Origin: Margaritifera margaritifera
Taxonomy: Eukaryota > Mollusca > Bivalvia > Unionida > Margaritiferidae
DNA length: 64,000 bases
Assembly (NCBI GenBank): GCA_029931535.1
Contig: JAQPZY010001495.1
Span: 2,206,001 to 2,270,000, forward strand
Reading direction: 5' to 3'
Position numbers and translations under genes: made by a program. The first letter of the stretch is position 1. Each line of letters begins with the position of its first letter. A model generated the notes under the pieces. It was not told the origin of the DNA. It saw only the letters and a list, made by a program, of their open reading frames with translations, and made no database searches. Below are positions 12,364-24,333 of the stretch, piece by piece.

Positions 12364-13084
12364 TCATTCGCGCACGATTGTAGTTCGAGTAGAAGTAACT
12401 TTACGTGAAAGTCCCCTCGATTCAGACGAATCAAACAAAACTTTTCGATAAGGCTTGGATTTCCGAAGACAAATGCAGCACAGGTATTTCTTGAAATTTA
12501 GTCGAAAATTTTGACTAAATATGCAGTACAGTACAGGATTGGCCGCTGAATTAATGTAAGCTATGACGTAACTGAAAACCATAAATGACCATGTCGCATG
12601 AAACTGACTTGGGGAAAACGTGTTGTAGAACAAAACTATCTGAGGCGGTGCGTAACAAATTATATATACCAACACACTGGCCACAAGCATTTTGACGACG
12701 TTTTTTCTGGCTTTTATGGTGTCCGATGCCCTTTCCGTTCGGTATCTAGAATCTGGTCGCATCTGAAACCGGGTGTGCAATTCCTCTGTGCTAGCATATA
12801 ACTTCTGTCCAATTACAGTGTATAGAATGACTTGTATAATTACTGGTACAAAGTAGAAAACGGAAAACTCAGTGTATCGGAAAATGATGAGGTGCGTGAT
12901 CTGAGGAAAGAGAAGCATGCAAAATTTGATCTCAAATCCTGGTGCAGGTGATAAAACCGTATTAAATAAAGCTGTCGGTGAACCACATCCGACTGCGATT
13001 GTCCAGATAAGCAGGACTGCCAAGATGATCTTGCGCCGTCCACAGAGAATATGAGCTTTGATTGGGTAAACGATGGCTACAAAT
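12364..13084 (-). CDS. Neuropeptide-type class A GPCR, exon 2 (last coding exon)
   Basis: Encodes residues 168-407 of the receptor whose exon 1 is 57108-56606. The exon opens after CTTGCAG (13091-13085), preceded by a pyrimidine tract and a good branch-point candidate (CTACTAATAAAC, about 13116-13105). Splicing rebuilds the Arg of E-R-F and continues VAIVYPIKAH into intracellular loop 2. Landmarks: Trp195 in TM4; Cys223 in extracellular loop 2, the expected partner of Cys143; Pro248 in TM5; a basic loop 3 at about 262-297; C-Y-A-P at 311-314 in TM6, where most class A receptors have C-W-x-P; N-P-V-L-Y at 350-354 in TM7; helix 8; and a C-C-I-C palmitoylation-type cluster at 370-373. The tail is Ser/Thr/Arg-rich and ends at TGA 12366-12364. 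There is no internal stop or frameshift, so the gene looks intact. Confidence 0.9.
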
Positions 13085-13091
13085 CTGCAAG

Positions 13092-14932
13092 AAAGAAGAA
13101 AATGTTTATTAGTAGGCGAGAAAGTAGGTCAACATATCTTATTTTTGGATATAAAAGGTTTGGTGCATGTAGCAGGTGAGAACGTGGGCAAGGTCAAGAA
13201 AACTTGCCATGAAGGATTCGTGTGTCAAAAATGAAAAACAGAATAATGGCCATGCTTAAAAAGAAATATTAACCCGCATCTGAGGTAACAGCTAATGACA
13301 TATATTGTTATTTACCTTCTCCACATAAATCTTGCCCCATTTTTTGGTATTTCAGCATTTATTCTCGTTGAAATGTGTATGTCATCTGTGTATGTCACCG
13401 TCTGGATCTTTTTTTGTTGTTGCAAGAGTAGCTTATAATTTCTACATTAGAAACTCCTTAGCTTGAATATACCTTTTATCCAGATTTTACTTGTCATTGG
13501 CAAGTCAGCATTACTCGTCATGGAAGCAAACTTGCTTAATTACCCACTGTCTTTATAGTCAGTCTACATGGTTTGTCTTCTGAATCTTACAACAAATGAT
13601 GCAGAGTTTCCATTGTTTTTATCCGTACTTCCTGACAATAGGCTCTGAATTAAAAAAAAAAAAATTAAAAAAAAAAAAAAAAAAAAAAAATACATCTCTG
13701 CATTTGAGAACAGTTTAAATTGTTTGCTTGTCAGTTTTGTCAGTTTTAGATAGATAAATGTTAAACAATACTTTGTCTTTGGTATTCTTCTGGGGTACAT
13801 CTAAATCTGTATATTTAAAGTTAAATCTGTAAATAATTCGCTTCATAGAATGAAGTTGAAAACGTATCCTGCTATATCATGCCTAATTTCAATTTAAATA
13901 TCACCGGAATGACAAACCGCAGCCTTCAGACTTTGTTCTCGAGTTTAGTCTGTTACCACGATAATAATAACCAATTACATATCCTAATGTGAAAATTTAA
14001 GTTGGGTTCTTTATTTTTACATTTCATTTTTTGCATCGTTTGTGAAAATAAATCCATGTTACTTCAGAAAATCGTCAATTTTATTCTATTTAGAAACCCC
14101 GAGGTTTATATCAAATTGTTTTAAAGAAGAATTCAAAGATTGAAATTCCTATCTTCATTTAGAGAAAGTAATTTTCCAATCAGTGACCTGAATAACCTTT
14201 TTGAATTTGGATGTCGACAAGGTCACTAAAGTTTATCTTGAAATTTGGTTCGAAATGTTTTCTCTATGAGAGACTTTGCTATTGGCATCAAGGCATCCAG
14301 CAGTACGTGAACATTTACTGCAAATGCCATAGCATCACGTGTATAATGCCCCAATAACCAGGATATCTTGATTAAAAACACCGTAAAACCAACAATATTT
14401 ATAGCTTATACCCAAAAGAGAAGAGCTTATTCAGAAAATTCACAATAGTTTTGAAATGCAACATGTCGAGATTTTACGAAAGCTTATGTGATAGATCAAA
14501 CATTGTCCATTATACTTGTGAGGTACATACATACATACATACATACATACATACATACATACATACATACATACATACATACATACATACATACATACAT
14601 ACATACATACATACATACATACATACATTCATTGTTTGAAACTCAAACTGGTTGAAAAGCCTTCTCCAAACCAATGTCGTCAACAAACCGAAAATAACAG
14701 ACAGTCGACTGCTACAATAAAAAAAAATAATACACAAAATACTGCGTCCTATACAAGGTAACGATGACACCATAGCACATATTGAGAAGCAGTATCTTAC
14801 GTGAGTAAGCGAATCAGTCATTCTTTTAGTCAGTCATTCAACAAACAATCAAGCACCCAAGCAAGCGAGTAATATAGTGCTAAGTATGTATGTAAGTATG
14901 TATGCATGAACTTATGAACATTTGCAATAGCT

Positions 14933-15029
<97 letters not shown>

Positions 15030-16023
15030 TTGCCTTTCTTGTTTGATTTTCTGTTTAATGCAATACCTGCATTGCATTTTCCAGGTAAATATTTATGTAA
15101 TAGTTTTAATTTATTAAAACGATAAATACATATTTCACAAAGTTAGTGAATTAAGGTAGGATAGCTAGGAAAAAAAAATCTGAAGTTACAAACGTTTTAA
15201 GTAAAGAAATTTTTAAGTTAATTCTAAAGCTTATATTATCATGGTTTTTAGCACAACACACATTCATCAATTATTACAAAAGCCTGGATCTTGGGCGCGG
15301 ACAACTAATTCAATTCCCAGGGACAGTAATGTTAATATTTTGTCAAGCTGCAGTACTTTCATGATAAGACCTGCACACCGCGCTTACATCCTATGCATGA
15401 TATATCCAAGAGTAAACTTTGAAAATGATGAAAATGATATACTGCCCAGCTCTTTTGCGATAAAATTTCCCTTGTAGGTACCCACTAGCTAACTCTTGCC
15501 CTATAATAACTCACTGTTTACATTCGGTAGTATCCGTGCGTCGACATAGCGATAAAATAAAAATGGTTGTCAGTACAGGCCTGTTATTGCGTAGAATATA
15601 CTCATACGTGGGTTTATTTTTTCCTGTAATTATTTTCAGCCAATCAGGGATCTTTATTCTTTTAAATATGGTATTTAATACTTAACCACACATAGGCTAG
15701 TTCCGTACCTCATAAAATATTTAGTTGTATGTGACCTAAATTATCCTATACCCTTCGTGATAGAAAACCAACTCATATTTTTTATCGGCTGCAATAAATC
15801 GAATAGTCAAGTAAAGAGATGTATTTATTTGTTCTTTGATAATTTTCTTTTCTTTCTATATTTTTGGGTAAATTTTTCTTTTAAACTGTGCCTGTTACCT
15901 GAAGCATAATGGAAAAGCGCAGATAAGATAATTTGGAAAACTCGCTTTACTTTATATATTTAATTTATAAATTATCCTCTGCATTTCAGTGAGACTTGTA
16001 TATTATAATAAAGACCTGCTATT
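13092..16023. repeat. Intronic DNA with poly-A, (ACAT)n and (CA)n(TA)n tracts
   Basis: Simple repeats: A-rich run at about 13650-13690; (ACAT)n at 14524-14630; (CA)n at about 14935-14971 running directly into (TA)n to 15026. The rest is AT-rich with no recognised feature. Confidence 0.8.
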
Positions 16024-19000
16024 AAACTCGAGACATATCTAGACAGACTACTTGATACTAAGAATTTAGATGTATCTCTTTAAAGCCAACTCGAGACATA
16101 TCTAGACAGACTTCTTGATACTAAGAATTTGGATGTATCTCTTTTAAGCCAACTCGAGACATATCTAGAGAGACTACTTGATACTAAGAATTTGGATGTA
16201 TCTCTTTTAAGCCAACTCGAGACATATCTAGAATGACTACTTGATACTAAGAATTTGGATGTATCTCTTTTAAGCCAACTCGAATCATATCTAGACAGAC
16301 AAATTGATACTAAGAATTTAGATGTATCTCTTTTAAGCCAACTCGAATCATATCTAGACAGACTATTTGATACTAAGAATTTGTATGTATCTCTTTTAAA
16401 CTCGAGACATATCTAGACAGACTATTTGATACTAAGAATTTGTATGTATCTCTTTTAAGCCAACTCGAGACATATCTAGGCAGACTATTTGATACTAAGA
16501 ATTTAGATGTATCTCTTTTAAGCCAACTCGAGACATATCTAGACAGACTATTTGATACTAAGAATTTAGATGTATCTCTTTTAAGCCAACTCGAGACATA
16601 TCTAGACAGACTATTTGATACTAAGAATTTGGATGTATCTCTTTTAAGCCAACTCGAGACATATCTAGACAGACTATTTGATACTAAAAATTTGGATGTA
16701 TCTCTTTTAAGCCAACTCGAATCATATCTAGACAGACTACTTGATACTAAGAATTTGGATGTATCTCTTTTAAGCCAACTCGAATCATATCTAGACAGAC
16801 TATTTGATACTAAGAATTTGTATCTATCTCTTTTAAACTCGAGACATATCTACACAGACTATTTGATACTAAGAATTTGGATGTATCTCTTTTAAGCCAA
16901 CTCGAGACATATCTACACAGACTACTTGATACTAAGAATTTGGATATATCTCTTTTAAGCCAACTCGAGACATATCTAGACAGACTATTTGATACTAAGA
17001 ATTTGGATGTATCACTTTTAAGCCAACTCGAGACATATCTAGACAGATTATTTGATACTAAGAATGTAGATGTATCTCTTTTAAGCCAACTCGAGACATA
17101 TCTACACAGACTATTTGATACTAAGAATTTGGATGTATCTCTTTTAAGCCAACTCGAGACATATCTACACAGACTACTTGATACTAAGAATTTGGATGTA
17201 TCTCTTTTAAGCCAACTCGAGACATATCTAGACAGACTACTTGATACTAAGAATTTGGATGTATCTCTTTTAAGCCAACTCGAGACATATCTAGACAGAC
17301 TATTTGATACTAAGAATTTGGATGTATCTCTTTTAAGCCAACTCGAGACATATCTACACAGACTACTTGATACTAAGAATTTAGATGTATCTCTTTTAAG
17401 CCAACTCGAGACATATCTACACAGACTACTTGATACCAAGAATTTGGATGTATCTCTTTTAAGCCAACACGAGACATATCTAGACAGACTATTTGATACT
17501 AAGAATTCGGATGTATCTCTTTTAAGCCAACTCGAGACATATCTAGACAGACTACTTGATACTAAGAATTTAGATGTATCTCTTTTAAGCCAACTCGAGA
17601 CATATCTAGACAGACTATTTGATACTAAGAATTTGGATGTATCTCTTTTAAGCCAACTCGAGACATATCTAGAGTGACTACTTGATACTAAGAATTTAGA
17701 TGTATCTCTTTTAAGCCAACTCGAATCATATCTAGACAGACTACTTGATACTAAGAATTTGGATTTATCTCTTTTAAGCCAACTCGAATCGTATCTAGAC
17801 AGACTATTTAATACTAAGAATTTGGATGTATCTCTTTTAAACTCGAGACATATCTAGACAGATTATTTGATACTAAGAATTTGGATGTATCTCTTTTAAG
17901 ACAACTCGAGACATATCTAGACAGACTATTTGATACTAAGAATTTAGATGTATCTCTTTTAAGCCAACTCGAGACATATCTAGACAGACTATTTGATACT
18001 AAGAATTTAGATGTATCTCTTTTAAGCCAACTCGAGACATATCTACACAGACTACTTGATACTAAAAATTTGGATGTATCTCTTTTAAGCCAACTCGAGA
18101 CATATCTACACAGACTATTTGATACTAAGAATTTAGATGTATCTCTTTAAAGCCAACTCGAGACATATCTAGACAGACTACTTGATACTAAGAATTTGGA
18201 TGTATCTCTTTTAAGCCAACTCGAGACATATCTAGACAGACTACTTGATACTAAGAATTTAGATGTATCTCTTTTAAGCCAACTCGAGACATATCTAGAA
18301 TGACTACTTGATACTAAGAATTTGGATGTATCTCTTTTAAGCCAACTCGAATCATATCTAGACAGAATACTTGATACTAAGAATTTGGATGTATCTCCTT
18401 TAAGCCAACTCGAGACATATCTAGACAGACTATTTGATACTAAGAATTTGGATGTATCTCTTTTAAACTCGAGACATATCTAGACAGACTATTTGATACT
18501 AAGAATTTGGATGTATCTCTTTTAAGCCAACTCGAGACATATCTAGGCAGACTATTTGATACTAAGAATTTAGATGTATCTCTTTTAAGCCAACTCGAGA
18601 CATATCTAGACAGACTATTTGATACTAAGAATTTAGATGTATCTCTTTTAAGCCAACTCGAGACATATCTAGACAGACTATTTGATACTAAGAATTTAGA
18701 TGTATCTCTTTTAAGCCAACTCGAATCATATCTACACAGACTATTTGATACTAAGAATTTGGATGTATCTCTTTTAAGCCAACTCGAGACATATCTACAC
18801 AGACTACTTGATACTAAGAATTTGGATGTATCTCTTTTAAGCCAACTCGAGACATATCTAGACAGACTACTTGATACTAAGAATTTGGATGTATCTCTTT
18901 AAGCCAACTCGAGACATATCTACACAGACTATTTGATACTAAGAATTTAAATGTATCTCTTTTAAGCCAACTCGAGACATATCTACACAGACTATTTGAT

Positions 19001-20533
19001 ACTAAGAATGTAGATGTATCTCTTTTAAGCCAACTCGAGACATATCTAGACAGACTATTTGATACTAAGAATTTGGATGTATCTCTTTTATGCCAACTCG
19101 AGACATATCTAGACAGAATACTTGATACTAAGAATTTGGATGTATCTCTTTTAAGCCAACTCGAATCATATCTAGACAGACTACTTGATACTAAGAATTT
19201 GGATGTATCTCTTTTAAGCCAACTCGAATCATATCTAGACAGACTATTTGATACTAAGAATTTGTATGTATCTCTTTTAAACTCGAGACATATCTAGACA
19301 GACTATTTGATACTAAGAATTTGTATGTATCTCTTTTAAGCCAACTCGAGACATATCTAGACAGACTATTTGATACTAAGAATTTAGATGTATCTCTTTG
19401 AAGCCAACTCGAGACATATCTAGACAGACTATTTGATACTAAGAATGTAGATGTATCTCTTTTAAGCCAACTCGAGACATATCTAGACAGACTATTTGAT
19501 ACTAAGAATTTGGATGTATCTCTTTTAAGCCAACTCGAGACATATCTAGACAGACTATTTGATACTAAGAATGTAGATGTATCTCTTTTAAGCCAACTCG
19601 AGACATATCTAGACAGACTATTCGATACTAAGAATTTGGATGTATCTCTTTTAAGCCAACTCGAGACATATCTAGACAGACTATTTGATACTAAGAATTT
19701 AGATGTATCTCTTTTAAGCCAACTCGAGACATATCTACACAGACTACTTGATACTAAGAATTTGGATGTATCTCTTTTAAGCCAACTCGAGACATATCTA
19801 CACAGACTACTTGATACTAAGAATTTGGATGCATCTCTCTTAAGCCAACTCGAGACATATCTACACAGACTATTTGATACTAAGAATTTAGATGTATCTC
19901 TTTTAAGCCAACTCGAGACATATCTAGACAGACTACTTGATACTAAGAATTTGGATGTATCTCTTTTAAGCCAACTCGAGACATATCTAGACAGACTACT
20001 TGATACTAAGAATTTAGATGTATCTCTTTTAAGCCAACTCGAGACATATCTAGACAGACTACTTGATACTAAGAATTTAAATGTATCTCTTTTAAGCCAA
20101 CTCGAGTCATATCTAGATAGACTACTTGATACTAAGAATTTAGATGTATCTCTTTTAAGCCAACTCGAGACATATCTAGACAGACTACTTGATACTAAGA
20201 ATTTAGACGTATCTCTTTTAAGCCAACTCGAGACATATCTAGACAGACTACTTGATACTAAGAATTTGGATGTATCTCTTTCAAGCCAACTCGAGACATA
20301 TCTAGACAGACTATTTGATACTAAGAATTTAGATGTATCTCTTTTAAGCCAACTCGAGACATATCTAGACAGACTATTTGATACTACGGATTTGGATGTA
20401 TCTCTTTTAAACCAATTCGAGAAATATCTAGACAGACTACTTGATACTAAGAATTTGGATGTATCTGTTTAAACTCGAGAAATATCTAGACAGACTACTT
20501 GATACTAAGGATTTGGATGTATCTCTTTTAATG
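16024..20533. repeat. Satellite-like array, 63-bp unit x about 72
   Basis: About 72 head-to-tail copies of a 63-bp unit (CTAGACAGACTA ... CCAACTCGAGACATAT) span 4.5 kb. Copies differ at a few recurring sites: GACAGA/CACAGA, TATTTG/TACTTG, GAGACA/GAATCA. Seven units, at about 16024, 16398, 16835, 17839, 18465, 19279 and 20471, lack four bases (TTTTAAACTCG instead of TTTTAAGCCAACTCG) and measure 59 bp. The gaps between them are whole numbers of units, within single-base deletions seen near 18895 and 20467. The unit is 21 codons, so several ORFs of up to 320 codons appear, with a leucine-rich reading (DVSLLSQLETYL). That frame has only TTG starts and no ATG, and every 4-bp deletion breaks it. 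I call it non-coding tandem DNA. Confidence 0.95.
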
Positions 20534-21109
20534 AACTCAGAAGAATCAGTTTAGAGGTCTTTCTCCCTTGATCGAGAATCACGCATCTTAGATGCAAGGA
20601 ACTGTAAGAAACACTCGAATGAAATTTTCAGTCCTTCCAGGAGAAAAAAAAAATCAGCTTGTATTAGTGTCGTAACCAAAACGTATGGACAATATATGTA
20701 ATTAACTAGATTCCTTATTGTTTGCAGAGAAACGTCTTTAAAATCTATTATGTGCATGATGAGTGTAAATCAAAATCAGCTAGTAAATATATGCAAGACA
20801 TATTTAGGCATGACATGCCTGCTTTTACTTGTCTTTGTATAAGCTCAAAAAAAAAAAAAAAGAAAAAAAACAACAGAGAATATGTGAAACCCACGAATGC
20901 CATTTATCGCGTGTTGACTTCCAAGTCATGCATAGGGACTACACTCTTGTTTCTGTAAAGGGTTTAGATTAATAAATTTGTTAGGGATATGTGAATAAAG
21001 ACGAATCGCAGACTTTTTCTTATTATTTCTAGAGGCGAAGATTCACGAGCAACGACGGATATTTGATCGAATTAAGAAAGTCGACTGTACTCAATTGTCT
21101 TTACCTTGT
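20534..21109. other. Intronic DNA, nothing recognised
   Basis: AT-rich with an A-rich run at about 20848-20868. No feature supported. Confidence 0.5.
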
Positions 21110-22445
21110 TTGTTGTCCCCCACTTTTCATAGAAAACGGGGTTGGGTAACATTAAATTGGGCCTGTACGTCCTTCCGTTTTTCTGTCCATCCTTCCTTTT
21201 TTCCGTCCGTCACACTTTTATTTCCGCACAATGATTCCCTTAATTATTATTGGATTTCAACCAAATTTCGATATGCATCAAGATATTGATGAGACTTTTA
21301 GGTGTCATCTTCGCTAGCCCAGGGTAGTCGACTCATTTCGATCCACATCAGTTGACCAATCAGAGAGCTAGTTACTTAGCCTGATAGGTTTTCAATATGG
21401 TGACTTCCTTGAAGTCCACACGACTTGACTCAAAAGATAAACGTGTATGAAAGGTTTGAATGGGAGAAATTTACGTGCGACATGTGTCGTTGTCTACAGA
21501 GCCTGCTATGATTAATAACGTATGGACGTATGTCACTTAAACCCCAACACGTGCCAATATATACTGACCGCCGACTAATACTATCGCTGCCAAAGGCGCG
21601 AGATCATGTCATTTACAGGCACATTGGCAGCTTGACGGACTTTCTTCAACTATTCTACTGCCACTATATATGATATAAAAATTCAAATCGTCATAACATA
21701 AACATTTTTGAATAATTTCTCGTGAAATTTTCAGTAGGCGCTAAAAATTAACATTAATTCACACTGCGTAAAGGTAAGCATAAAATATTTTGATTTTATA
21801 TGATGTGTTATGCTAATGAGTAGGACGTGGTTATGTCTACTCTATCAATAAGTCAGTTTTCAACTATCCGCCTAAGTAAAAGTAGCGAGCGATGTGATTG
21901 GATCAGTTTCTTTCAGCAGTATCCAATCAGATGGCGGAGCGACATATACTGTTTTGGCTAGATATCTATGCTAAAGATCGATGTGGAACGAAGAACATCG
22001 ACGACTATATTTGCTAGCGAAGATGTAGCTAAGTTTGATTGTCAGCGGTCTTTGTTATCGTCAAGCAGAGATATAACCCTTGATTGTTAGACCCAACCAC
22101 TTTCATTTCAGTGCTTTCTTAATCAGTATTTGATATCATCCAGGTTTAGTATGCAGCATGATATTGATGAGACATTGGCCGAATTTGAATGTCAGCGTTC
22201 TGCGTCATGTTTAGTGGAGTAATATCCACCGATAGTCAGTAACAGCAACTCCCTTAATTATTATTAGATTGCATTCAAATTTGATACGCCGGTTGATTTT
22301 CCAAAGACTTCGCTTGAATTCGATTGTCGGCGTTCTGCATCGTTATAGCTCTTGATTGTCAGACCAACCCACTTTCGATTCCGCTCATTAACTTCATTAA
22401 TTATTATTGGATTTCAACCAAATAGTATAGGCAGCTTGACCTTAA
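21110..22445. repeat. Cluster of diverged dispersed repeats
   Basis: A motif close to CCCTTAATTATTATTGGATT, followed by TCAACCAAAT, recurs at about 21237, 22252 and 22391. A companion block around GATATTGATGAGAC recurs at about 21281 and 22161, and GTCGGCGTTCTGC-like text at about 22190 and 22327. The region reads as several partial, diverged copies of one repeat with units of roughly 190 bp. The style resembles repeats I associate with molluscan genomes; that link is inference. Confidence 0.55.
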
Positions 22446-23829
22446 TTAGGCAAACGAGGAGCGGGGCACAACAATTCCTGGAATTTGCTTGTTTATTTGC
22501 CTCCCATAACGAGAGATTTTGCACTGAGAAGAATAACGTCTTGACAAACTATTGCGAGTAACTTTCGGTTTGCTAATAGTTATGATGATGACCACTTTAT
22601 CCGTGTAAGGACGGTAATTTACTCTTGGCATACATATGTTTGTGATGCGGATTTAATGTCTTGGCCAGATATGTTGTACATTTAATTTGTTAGTCAAGTA
22701 GATTGTACTTGTATTAGAACATTTCCTCCATAATCTATCAATATCGAACAATCAAAAACATTCCTACTGCTTCTCATACGATACGATTTTAGTCCAAGAA
22801 TCTTGAGTTTTATATCATCTGTGAAGCGTTGTTTCTTCTGCTAAGTAATCGACACACTTTGCGATCAGGAATATAGGGCTTTATAAAAGCGGAAGTAAAT
22901 TATAGACAGTGGCAGATGTTGAAGAGGAGAGTGTTTCTGACATAGCACTTCACCAGGACGAAAGGTTATATTATATTAGAGAACTAATTATTTTGAATTA
23001 CCTATCTAAGTTTCCACTTAAGAGAATCTGCGTATATTGAACACCCGAAGGAGGGAAATGATGTCACTAGGTAGGAGTTGGTAACTTTATGAGCCTCTGT
23101 AATACAGGTTAAAAATACACTTTTATTGATATCACGAGTGATTAAACCTTTTTGTTCCTTCAAATACTTTTTTTATTTGTGTATCCTCCAATAGAAGTAC
23201 ATAATGCATTTCATCGCATGGGAGCTTTAAAAAGTTAATATCCTTCAAGATGTCACGTTTGAGGATTAAATATTTGGAAATAGTCATATATAAAAAAATA
23301 TATGCATAAAGGTTCAAACGAAAGTATTTTAGAAAGAGGAGAGTGTATGGAATACGAAAATTTTTAATGTATCAGACACAAGCAAATCGTTATCAAAATT
23401 TTCGGAAAAGATTTATTCTTATCAAATCATTCAGAACGTCGGTATTGAATCAGATACGTTTCAACCACATACCTACCAATGATTTTAAGAGCCAGAATCA
23501 GTGCATCAACATATAAATTTAAAGAAAATCAGCAAAAACTAAAAGTGTAGTAAAAACAATATTAAAAAAATGGCGGTGATGCTGTCTCTTTTAATGAGGA
23601 AATCATAAATGTTTTTCTTTATATGAAAGACAAGAGAATGGACAGCTTGTCTTATTGTCGATTTTCCTTTTACTTACAACATCTAGCAATGTCATGACCA
23701 TGAAGGAATAATTCTGTCACACTCTAGAATAAAATGTACATTTAAAGTCTTTTCATCGGGTACGTCCTTATCATACCTGTATGTTCCAGCTTGAAAACTT
23801 GATTGTGCGTGTACACATAAAAAAGGCAG
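22446..23829. other. Intronic DNA, nothing recognised
   Basis: AT-rich with only short ORFs. A TATAAAAG sequence at about 22892 has no gene behind it. Confidence 0.5.
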
Positions 23830-24112
23830 TTAGACATCAGTCTCCAAGTTTTCATTTTCATGGACAAATCTGTTTTCTAGTTGCTATGCAACCTCTTGAT
23901 CATACATTGAAATTCTTTCAGTGGCAGTGCTTATACATAATAATTGACAAAGATGCACTACTTTTGACTTGAATTCAGATCAGCATCTGGCAGATAAATA
24001 TAATCAATTGCAATCATATGCTAACAATAAAGTTTGTTCAAGAAGGAGTAAGAGCACATGCCACATGTTCCTCAGTTATGCCATGCCTAAAAGATCTGCA
24101 GTGCAGATTATC

Positions 24113-24333
24113 TACCGTCTATACTCGCGCATAATTCGAGTCTAAATGCAAACAACATAGACCCTGATCTGCCGTCGCATAATGCGCCGGCAGATCCTGG
24201 TCTATGTTGTTTGTTCTATTGATTAGTCCTTACAAACTGCATAGACCCAGATCTGCCGGCGCATTATGCGACGGCAGATCTGGGTCTGTGCAGTTTGCAG
24301 TTGGTATCCGATTATACGCTAGTATATACTGTA
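24113..24333. mobile_element. Double-hairpin MITE (mariner-like ends), copy 1
   Basis: A 217-bp element (24115-24331) is flanked by TA on both sides, as for Tc1/mariner insertions. The termini CCGTCTATACTCGCG and CGCTAGTATATACTG are imperfect inverted repeats. Inside are two separate 65-bp hairpins, 24149-24213 and 24233-24297. All four arms are variants of one sequence that includes CATAGACC and GATCTGCCG. There is no coding capacity, so it must be mobilised in trans. It is absent from the matching place in the other duplicon. Confidence 0.85.

Noticed and set aside
15241..15477. 78-codon ORF beginning MVFSTTHIHQLL
   Set aside because: It has no recognisable domain, no splice context that fits a gene, and ordinary AT-rich composition; chance is a sufficient explanation.
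16440..20472. Leucine-rich repeat proteins of up to 320 residues encoded by the 63-bp array
   Set aside because: The frames begin at TTG, contain no ATG, are broken by each 4-bp deletion, and the opposite strand is open as well. This is what a repeat of 21 codons gives by chance.
22885..22930. TATAAAAG core promoter
   Set aside because: There is no downstream gene or splice site, and such hexamers are common in AT-rich DNA.
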